Shown: piece by piece, positions 56,301 through 64,000 of the stretch
Layout: the number at the start of each line of letters is the position of its first letter
Numbering within the stretch: the first letter of the stretch is position 1
Assembly: GCA_012845835.1 (NCBI GenBank)
Contig: JABAKD010000010.1
Span: forward strand, 15,291,355-15,355,354
Source of the DNA: Undaria pinnatifida
Lineage: Eukaryota > Sar > Phaeophyceae > Laminariales > Alariaceae
Length of the DNA stretch: 64,000 nt
Direction of reading: 5' to 3'
The notes under the pieces: generated by a model
Database searches by the model: none
Told to the model about the DNA's origin: nothing
What the model saw: only the letters and a program-made list of their open reading frames with translations
Position numbers and translations under genes: made by a program

Positions 56301-59300
56301 TCCGGGTAGTGTGGGACTTGCGCAAGCTCACCCACTAACAAAACCCCTGGCCATGGGAGATGGCCTTCCGCCGGACTTGGTCCAGTTACGGTCCACCGTA
56401 CCCATTCGGGCGTTGGTCCGAACCTAACGTTCTCGTGGGATAGTCGGCCTTGGGTTATATGATGCTAGTACTTTTCACTACGTTTGTTTTCTCTTTTTTT
56501 TGTCCAATCCCGGCAAAGGGTGGGAATCGCAAGCACCCTATGAGTATACTCCTTTCGGATTTTCCAAGGGGGCCATGCCGTGAAAGGGTCCGGCTAACCG
56601 GTCGCGGTTGCGGTTGTTCCGCAAAGTCGGAGCCACCGTTGCTGCTGCGTATGTACCCGCTGCCGCCCTCGCTCGTGTGCTGTTGACACCCGCGCTACGA
56701 GTACCCGACGCCAGCGAGTACAGCTTCGGTCGGGTTTTCGTCGTGCATGTCTCTACGCTGATCCGAACATCGCGTGTCGGGTGTGACCTCTGACGGTGCG
56801 GCAGCGGTAAGGCATGAAGTACTGTAGCTCGTAGCGCGGAGTAGTGAGTAAAAAGGTGTAAACGTAGTGAATTGATCTCTCGCGTCCCCGACGTCCAAGT
56901 TTCTTGCGCTGTAAAAACGTGGAAAGATAGTGAATTAATCTCTCGCGTCCCAGACGTCCATGCTGCTTGCGCTACGGTTTCGTATCCAAGTAAACACAAG
57001 CCTTACCGTAAATCGCAAAACCCCGGTATCATATTGAGTTGTTCTTGCGCTATAATGATGATATGCTAATAACTTCCTCCTCCCAATGTTTATGTGAAAT
57101 CTCTCCCTTTTGCCGCCAGATTGCTTGTCAACGATAAGTGGCAGTTCGGGATGTACGGGAAAAACCACGTCGGCAACTGGTTGGGTGAGCCCGGCGTCGG
57201 TTTTAGGCGCTGTTCACAGACTGTTTCGGCGGGAATGGGCATATATATGCCGTTTGTTTTAGTTGTGTGCCAACCGCACTGCACCATTCTGTACAAGAGT
57301 TTCGCAAGGTGATACATGCGGATTCCTAGACTGCTATGGCCGGATCGCGCATGCCAAAAGCCGCCACCCGTCCAGCAAGCCCCAATCCTTCCTTCCCACC
57401 TTCTCAACCACGGCCATTACCCAACCCTAAAAGACGCTTTGCTGGCTATATACCGGGTACTAAAGTAGACCGATTGTGGCAACTTGCTCGTGGGGATGGG
57501 GGCGACGGAATAAGCCGGCACCCGTTCTGCTTGAAACAATGGAGTAGTTCCTTGTTTTAGTTACTCTTGCGGCAAGTGCCCGTAGCGCCATCCCCGCTCG
57601 TCGAACTCCCGCGCCACGCGCGCCGTGCCCCCTGATGTGGGCATGGCCATGAGAGCACCAAAGAACGCTGCACCTTTCTCCCTTTCCGTTTTTTTTTTTG
57701 GTGTTTTGTTTCATATGTATGGTAGTTTTTGTTTTCTTCCTAGCTTGGTTTAAACCCTGCCGGGTACTTTTTTTCTATGTCAGGGAACGCCGGGGGAGTG
57801 TGGTGGATACAAGTACGATATCGGTGTATTCGGTGGGTAGATGGCATGACCACGAATGTGAACCCCCTTCCTCGGATTTCTAGGGCGAAGACGGAGAGGG
57901 TGTCCAAAATATTGAGTCAGCACGCGTGCCTTCAGCGTTGCGCGTCGCCAGGAAAAAGCCTCCAGCTGACATCCTCGCAAAATCTGACGCGTTATTTTGC
58001 GGAACCCGTCTTGTCCCACCTATTATGCAGGGAGATGGCAAGAGTACACTGCACGGGAGCACTCCGCTGGCGCTACCGATTCCTTCGGCTTCGGGGTGGT
58101 GATGGGGGTTGAAGCCGGAGGGAAATGCGTCGGAAATACTCGTATCACGCGCAGGTACTTGCTTTGTATTGTTTTTCCTTTGGCGGCGCTTTTTTTCTCG
58201 GTATGGATCCTTCCTGGCGAGGCTTACCACCCCCTCATGCGGCCGCTCAGCACTGCCACCGGTACGACCTTGGTTATTTATTCAACCCTTTCATGATTGC
58301 ACCCGCGCTTTTGAGGACAAACCACTTGGAATTCATATGGGATCATTTTTTGAAGCGGAGTACGGGTTAAACAGTACAAATTAGGCGCACGCCCGCGCGC
58401 TGTATTCTAGCGTCACCGAGCGAACGCAGCGTTTTTTGCCGCCACGCGCCTGCTGTCCTATAACAGCGCGCGGGTACACCGGAAGATCGCTAGACGGCGG
58501 GAAATGCTTTCGATCGCGTGCTCATTCTTGAGATATTTCTGCATTTTTTCCTCTCAATGTGAGGCGAGAGATAGGTACGAGCAACGCGAGCTTGCCGTTC
58601 ACGGTACCCACGCACGCGAGTCTAAAAAACGCCAGGGTTTTCCCGTTGCCCTCGACGCGCCCTCCGCCGAGCACAGGGTCCTACAGGACCCGAACGAGTC
58701 GAGAATGTTCGAGCATGAACAAGAAACGGTACGGCAGGAAGGGGCGGCCGAATTCTTTTGCCCGGACCCGGTGGTGGAGGTTCTTTTCACGGACTCTTTT
58801 CGGGGTGGCAACGGTACTCAGGTCGGTTCCGGCCCGGGTGCGCCGCGCCGTAACAGAAATCTCCAGCGCTCGGCGTGCGCTGTATTTTTCCGTGCGCGGT
58901 AAAACAATATCACACGTCAGTCTGTTGGCCCGGTAACGTTTGTACGATTCTCGGCCCACCCTTTGCCGGTTCGGAAGTGACCGCCGTTTGTCAGCCAGCT
59001 TCGACAAAAGTGGTCCGCGACAGCGCAAAAAGAGGGAAGAGCAAACACCCACGCATGTAACACATACCCGTTTCCTGCACCTTCCCCCCCCCCGTGTTCG
59101 GTCCCATCGCCCCGCGAAAAGATTGTCGGAAACGCGTACACAACGGCGGAAGAGCGGCCCTCTGCGGGGGGGTCGGACACCACAGAAGTGTGGGTAGAGC
59201 TGGGCTTGCGTGCGAAGGATATTCGAGTACGTTGTGTCTTCCAGTACGACCGCGACAGGTCCGGCGCCAGCTTCAAGCGGGTTTTCTTGGTGCGCGAGGG

Positions 59301-61373
59301 TCTGGAGCGGCTTCCGCTCGACGACGGGGAAATAGAGGTGAAATAGCTTCATCTTTTGTGCTTGTGCTTGCCCTTGCTTATCGCGGTGTTTTTTTTTTCT
59401 GGTTCAGTCCGTCGCTTTGCTTATTGGGCCTCTTTCTTCGCCTCAAACGACCGAGTAGGCGAGGCCTGCGGCATCACTGATGAAAGGATAGCTGTAAATC
59501 CTTGGAAGGGGAGACACCGATAGCCTCTCCACCTCCCACGACCCCCTCGCTCCGTCTGCGCGAGGTTGGTGGGGACGTGTGGACCACGGTGTCTAGGCTC
59601 TGAGAACGGTCGTTAGGCCCCCTGATGGGAAGCGCATGCAACGTTCCCTCACCGGTCTCAAATGTTAGCTCTCCTCGGCGATTTTCATGTCTGTGTACTG
59701 TGAGGCTCACAGCTGTGTTTTTCAAGACGACGTTGGCTGTGCCGAGGAGTTCCGTTGTGCTGCAGTGCGCAAGCAGGCCGACGCATGCCGCGTGAACGTA
59801 GAACATGCAATGACCCTTTTCTCCCTTCCAGATAAGGCGTGGCAACGGTATGTGCGTCGGATTTCTGTCGGGTTTGTGACAAAGCAGGCATACCTTGCTG
59901 TCTTCGGCGGCAGCAACGCCAGCATTTGACGCAATCTGCTGTCCATTTATTTTGAAACAGGACTGCCGAGTGGCTAGCCCGCTGTCCTTGTGTTCGTGTG
60001 CAAAAAACGCACGAAAAAAATCCCTGCTGCCAGTCCGTTCTAACCATATAGGACACGCAAAATCCCGCCTCAAATAATTCAAACACCCAAATCCCGCCCC
60101 GCACATGTTCGGGCACCTCGCCGACTAACCCTTTTGCCGCCCCCTTCGCGATATTTTCCCTCTGTATCGATTGACACACGTCTTGTCTCGCCTCTTGCAG
60201 CCGGAGCTATACGGCTTCGCGGGCACCGGGCTGTACTGCGCACCTCCTCAATCGATAAGCCCATTGTATTTCTCAATTTACGCCGAGGGCGGGCTAACGA
60301 TAAGGTGGGTGGACGGCGCGGGCGGCGCGTTTTCGGTTGGGCCTGATCGCTGTGCGACAGATATTTGCGCAATTGTTTTGGCGAGAAGATTGCGTATGAA
60401 TGCTGTGCCGCGTGGTTGATCGTGTGGCGTTGTCAGGATGGGCTGGGAAGATGGAAAGCGTGTGACAAAACCGCGAGGGCGTGTGACAAACCATGATGGC
60501 TTGTGACCATCATGCAGTCTTGAGTCTCGCGTGACAAATCATGAAGTCTGGCAACAAATCATGCAAAGTTCGGACTAATCGTTAATCTTGCAACAAACCA
60601 TGCAAAGTCCGGACTAATCGTTAATCTTGCAACAAACCATGCAAAGTTCGGACTAATCGTTAAAGCTTGGGTACCATCCTGACTAGCATGGACGCGTGAT
60701 ACGATAGAAGTACCAGGTAGCGCTTTTTGGTCGACACTTTTTCTGAACACCAGGGCTTCTTAACCCCAAATCGTCGGAATTTCAATAATTTTCCTTTTTG
60801 CAAAATATATATGTCCTTGCATAGCCAGGCCGCGGGATTAAATCGAATTTTCATCGGGGATATTTTATTTTATCTTTCTCTAAATCAGTTTTTGCCTTGA
60901 GTAAGACATATAGAGCTCCACATGTGAGGAGCCTGACTTACATAAAATGCTGTACATCTGCCGTAGGATGCGGCTATGTACTGGGATGGTACGCTTCGTT
61001 GAGGGCGCTTCGGCGCTGCCGGCGTGATTTGTTGCCTTAGACGACCGATCTGTTCGTCACTCGCTGACGCTTTCTCTTCTTTGCTGCTTCTCCCAGGGGT
61101 GGGTGTTGCGATAGACACCGATCTGTTCATCACGCGCGGACGATTTCTCTTGCTTTTTTTTATCCGTATATTCGTTTTGCTGATTCTCCCAGGTTTCCTA
61201 TGAAGGTGTTGACGGGGTCAGATGGCGTGTTCTCCGTCGATTGGACCGCCGGAAACATGCGGTATCAGGCAGATCGCGTGTTCGACGTCCTCGACGGCAG
61301 CTGTCGTAGGCTGGAGGTCACGGAGATAGGGACGGAAGACGCGCAGACGTTCTTGCCGATGGAAAAGTTTTGA
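53327..61373 (+). CDS. Plastid-targeted protein resembling DUF3598 (lipocalin-like), tentative family
   Basis: Exons: 53327-53644, 54608-54711, 57120-57184, 58031-58154, 58677-58813 (or 58804), 59186-59337, 60201-60304 and 61193-61373; phases agree, 394 residues. Residues 1-27 (MRRPRTLRVALVCLGAST...VSGF) look like a signal peptide with the Phe motif of complex-plastid presequences, followed by a low-complexity Ser/Gly linker. The mature part has NHVGNWLGRWQEY, VWVELGLRAKDIRVRCVFQY, FKRVFLVREGL, YFSIYAEGG and VDWTAGNMRYQADR. This order (W...G.W near the N-terminus, then paired beta-rich stretches with R-R-Y patterns) recalls cyanobacterial and algal DUF3598 proteins, which have no firmly known function. 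The gene model is well supported by splice phase; the family name is from memory and less sure. Intron 2 (2.4 kb) contains a copia fossil. Confidence 0.75.
55154..56300 (-). mobile_element. Ty1/copia retrotransposon fossil in an intron
   Basis: The minus strand at 55975-55154 carries the end of copia-type reverse transcriptase and the RNase H part: MVGSMVYLTQCTRYAMCYAV, then KHAQRYLKG and SLTAQSVVEAELMAIS. Upstream on the same strand, 56300-56010 is an LTR-like segment also found at 37505-37790 and, in part, 3685-3775. Gag, protease and integrase were not seen. The element is incomplete and broken, and divergence among the LTR-like copies suggests it is old. It lies in intron 2 of the DUF3598-like gene, opposite in orientation. 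Confidence 0.8.
56867..56990 (+). repeat. ~63-bp tandem duplication in intron 2
   Basis: GTGAATTGATCTCTCGCGTC and the following CGACGTCCA-GCTTGCGCT block occur twice with a few substitutions, just upstream of exon 3 of the DUF3598-like gene. Confidence 0.7.
59474..60106 (-). other. 210-codon antisense open frame in an intron, Cys/His-containing
   Basis: A long uninterrupted frame on the minus strand lies inside intron 6 of the DUF3598-like gene. It contains VCLLCHKPDRN followed about 25 residues later by FYVHAACVGLLAHC, a CxxC...HxxC arrangement reminiscent of zinc-binding treble-clef or PHD-like modules. No full domain is recognised, no splice sites or promoter were identified, and the composition does not prove coding. 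It could be a piece of a mobile element gene, a nested host gene or chance. Confidence 0.3.
60552..60667 (+). repeat. 39-bp tandem repeat, three copies
   Basis: The unit CAACAAACCATGCAAAGTCC plus GGACTAATCGTTAATCTTG occurs three times head to tail with one or two changes per copy, in intron 7 of the DUF3598-like gene. Confidence 0.9.
60718..60830 (+). repeat. Dispersed repeat (10.36-kb family)
   Basis: GCGCTTTTTGGTCGACACT, TTCTGAACACCAGGGCTTC, TTAACCCCAAATCGTCGGAA and TTTTGCA match the copies at 10360, 23760 and 62405. It lies in intron 7 of the DUF3598-like gene. Confidence 0.55.
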
Positions 61374-62404
61374 GCACCTTCCGATGTGCTGAAGGGAATG
61401 TTTTACATGCGGATGGCGGCTGGCATGTGTATGCACAATTTGACGCGAGTCGCCGAGGGAAGAATTATGCTGAACGCTTCTCGCGATAAGAATGGAGGCC
61501 AGGACTGTAGTGTGGGGGGACTGCTGTGTGACCCCCCGGATCTGAGTCACAAAAAGGGAGGGAGGTGGAGAAATAATTCGAAGCTATTAGGTAGGATGGG
61601 AACAAAAAAAGTGTGCAGAGCAACTACGCCGCTTCCTTGTTGCTCCGGAACGCATTGCCGAGCGTCCGCGGAGACACGGATAAGCTATATAATCGTACCC
61701 ATTGCACGGGTACACGTTGCACAGACCAGGACGAACATTTTTGGTGCTTTCGCTCATCACGACGATGATGTGCTAGGCACTGGTGTATAGGACGGGCGCA
61801 GAGTAGCCGCGTTGATGGTGTCCACGTTGTACTAGTAGGGCGCTGTGGGCGTCGGTAGTGTGCTGAGACGGCGAGGAGGACGTTCCTCCCCTGGATCCCA
61901 CAGACTATCCCGCTTCATCACACACTTTTTTGCTTTTTTTTTCTCGATCCGTGGCGCGTTCGGAAGGCGCCGAGAAACCAGGAGCGAACTTCGGCGCCGC
62001 GTGCGCCCAACCCCCCCCCCGCCCCCGCCCCCCGCCCACCCGTTGGAGTGGATTGTGCTGTTCATCGGCATAAACACATTCAGCGCGAGGTTTAGGGGGT
62101 GGTTCCATGACTCTGAATTAAGTGTCGCGGTACAGCGGTTGACGTTTCTGCAAAATATGGCGTTTAAAAATACGCCTGCTACGGTAGAGGTGAACCCGTT
62201 GGTTTTTTATTCCCTACAGGCAAGGTTGTTGACTTGATAACCTACTCTATACCCTCACCTAAAACACTGAATTTTTGTTCGAAAAGAAATATTTCAAAAG
62301 TGCAAACCCGATGAAAAAATCCCGTGGCCTATGATATCTAGGTGGTGTACAAAAATACCATACGGCGGGCAAAAAACAAAGGATATACGCGTGCTACGAT
62401 ACAG
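61374..62404. other. 3' flank of the DUF3598-like gene; no gene recognised
   Basis: A C-rich tract lies at 62010-62040 and a proline-rich open frame overlaps it. No conserved coding motif is visible. Confidence 0.4.
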
Positions 62405-62525
62405 GTATAAGGTATACCTTTTTTTGGCGAAAATGGTTTCTGAACGACGGGGCTCCTTAACCCAAAATCGTCGGAAATAAATAAATAATAGGCCTTTTGC
62501 ATGATTCTCGTTGTATCCTCGAGGA
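62405..62525 (+). repeat. Dispersed repeat (10.36-kb family), well-preserved copy
   Basis: AAGGTATACCTTTTTTTGGC, TTTCTGAACGACGGGGCTCC, TTAACCCAAAATCGTCGGAA and TTGCATGATTCTCGTTGTAT are collinear with 10360-10480 and 60718-60830. Confidence 0.6.
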
Positions 62526-64000
62526 GGGAGATAGAACATAGTTGAAAACAATCATCTGTCCCCGACTGTAGGAATGCCTCATCCAGGAGCAATCTGTGGG
62601 TTTTCAAGATTCACTTGTCGTAAGCTCTGCTCTTCGCACGAGGTAAGAATAAGATGAAGAGTTGAGACTGCTCAATCGAGAGCACCCGATCCCCAGCCTG
62701 CGTACAGTGCACAGTCCAGGGTATCGACATCTATCTTGTTTCACGTAGTTTCTTGATTTCGGCACCCCGAAGTTTTACCTTCCGGTGAACTTTTCGAGTG
62801 CCGAGAGCATACCACCCAGCAATCACGCAATCACCATACGGTGGTAGCGTTCAGTGCGACGAAGCGAGGAGACGAATTGACACGCACACTTATAAAGCGA
62901 GTGCTGAGGCTGCCAAACCGCAGTGGATTCATGTTGCAACTTCACCAACGGGGAAAGACCATGAGATGGAGCACACCATTTGATCACGATGCCGTACGAA
63001 CAGGTTAGTTCGGCTACATGTCCGATAAGAGCGGTAGAACAGTGGACAGCGAGCGGTGGGAACGGACGCAGGATGGAACATGACAAAAGGGTACGTACTT
63101 GTTCCCCCACATAACGGCAGGGGCAGACAGAGTACCAGTGAGAGGGTCGTTGTTTCTAACAGCACCACAAATGACCGTCTTGCTCAAGCAGCACTCAGTA
63201 GTGGCAAGGGAGTAACCAAGATTTCTCCATGCATTCGTTCCGATCAGGGGGGGCGGTTTCGCGAGCGTGTAGAGGGGAAGATGTATCAACCATCATGCAG
63301 AGAGCGTTTTTTGGAAGAGCCCAAAAACGCCATGGAGGTGAGTGAGGCTAGCTGAAGAGCTTTCACCAGGGACAACGGGACACATTAAGGTCCTAGGAAT
63401 TACGGATGAGCAATATAGGCAGATCAACGAGTTTTCGCTAAACAGAGCAAGTCGTCGGCAGCGTTTGGAAATGCGCCGATGGTGGAATAGAATGACAATC
63501 GGTAGGGCAGGGAGGACAGTATGGGATATACGGCCCTTGTCCGTACAGAGGGGGACACGCAACACGAATCAATCTATGGAAGCCAAGGACCGCAAAGTAA
63601 GGGAGGGGTGGTAGCACCGACAGCGGGAGGTGTTTCCACCCTTTAAAGATTCACTCGTGGTAAGCTCGCTGCTTCTTCGCACGAAGTAAAAATACGATGA
63701 AGAGTTGAGACTCCACCCACCCACCCACCCCACGATCATATATAATTCAGCAGGATTTATATATTACGCGTAATCCAGAGGAAGAACGTTCTCAGGAGTT
63801 CAATAAGAACAAGGATACGGAGGTAGACAGTTCTTTACCGTCGGAGAAAATAACAGAGTAGTACGAGAGAGTCTGCTGGAGGATAAAAATAAAAATAAAA
63901 TCGCACATGATGAGCGAAAGGGTTATTATGCATACTCAGAACAAATGAAAAATACCTTTCTTCATGAATTCAGCTGTGTGAGAGATCGGAAACTTAAATC
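62526..64000. other. Right edge of window; no gene recognised
   Basis: A ~60-bp block (TCAAGATTCACTTGTCGTAA to GATGAAGAGTTGAGACT) at about 62607-62670 recurs at about 63645-63705. CCACC repeats lie at 63715-63730. The open frames at 63056-63614 contain no domain I can defend. Confidence 0.4.

Noticed and set aside
57784-57840. Possible extra exon of the DUF3598-like gene (GVWWIQVRYR)
   Set aside because: It has an acceptor but no donor in the phase needed; skipping it joins exon 3 to the 58031 exon in phase with NHVGNWLGRWQEY, a better family match.
63400-63520. Peptide with ITDEQYRQINEFS resembling prefoldin subunit 4
   Set aside because: The Q-to-IN spacing differs from the family by one residue, the following helix does not match and no neighbouring exon was found; too weak to call a gene or pseudogene.

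Overview
The window looks like nuclear DNA of a photosynthetic ochrophyte (a stramenopile alga; I think of a brown alga or close relative, but the sequence alone does not fix the lineage). Four things point there. Two genes encode proteins whose N-termini look like a signal peptide followed by a transit peptide with a Phe at the cleavage point, the layout used for plastids bounded by four membranes. The genes are rich in introns (0.3-2.4 kb, GTGAG/GTAAG-type donors, C- or T-rich acceptors). Telomere-like CCCTAA hexamers occur inside the window. One gene, CFAP418, belongs to flagellated eukaryotes.

Layout. 1-7.4 kb: no recognisable gene; inverted repeats, miniature DNA transposons (one nested in another), a microsatellite and an LTR remnant. 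7.45-15.56 kb (+): the 3' ten exons of a large multidomain glycosyltransferase-like protein, 1065 residues visible, 5' end not found. 15.6-32.6 kb: gene-poor and repeat-rich, with LINE 3' ends, tRNA-related SINEs, MITEs, a 390-bp interstitial telomere-like array and several dispersed repeat families. 32.87-37.25 kb (-): a YIPF6-type Golgi membrane protein. 39.4-41.0 kb (-): a few exon-like pieces of an unidentified gene. 41.16-44.58 kb (+): CFAP418/C8orf37. 45.24-51.46 kb (-): plastid pyridoxal reductase (PLR1-like aldo-keto reductase). 53.33-61.37 kb (+): a plastid-targeted protein resembling DUF3598 proteins, with a Ty1/copia fossil in intron 2. 61.4-64 kb: no gene recognised.

The host gene models were built by hand. 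For each one, splice phases close from exon to exon except where stated: the GT-like gene (10 exons), PLR1 (6 exons, 403 aa), DUF3598-like (8 exons, 394 aa) and YIPF6 (5 exons). CFAP418 has one unresolved gap. The genes do not form an operon-like system. PLR1 and the DUF3598-like gene are arranged head to head about 1.9 kb apart and both appear to act in the plastid. CFAP418 and PLR1 converge.

The most unusual items are the fused glycosyltransferase-like protein with two Cys-rich modules between its GT-like parts; a LINE family whose four copies all end in C-runs instead of poly(A); a SINE inserted into one of these LINEs with a 24-bp target duplication and a tRNA-Ser-like stretch; a 90-bp mini-element with TTAACCCCTTTA ends in five copies; and a strong excess of the octamer ACCTGGTA across the window.
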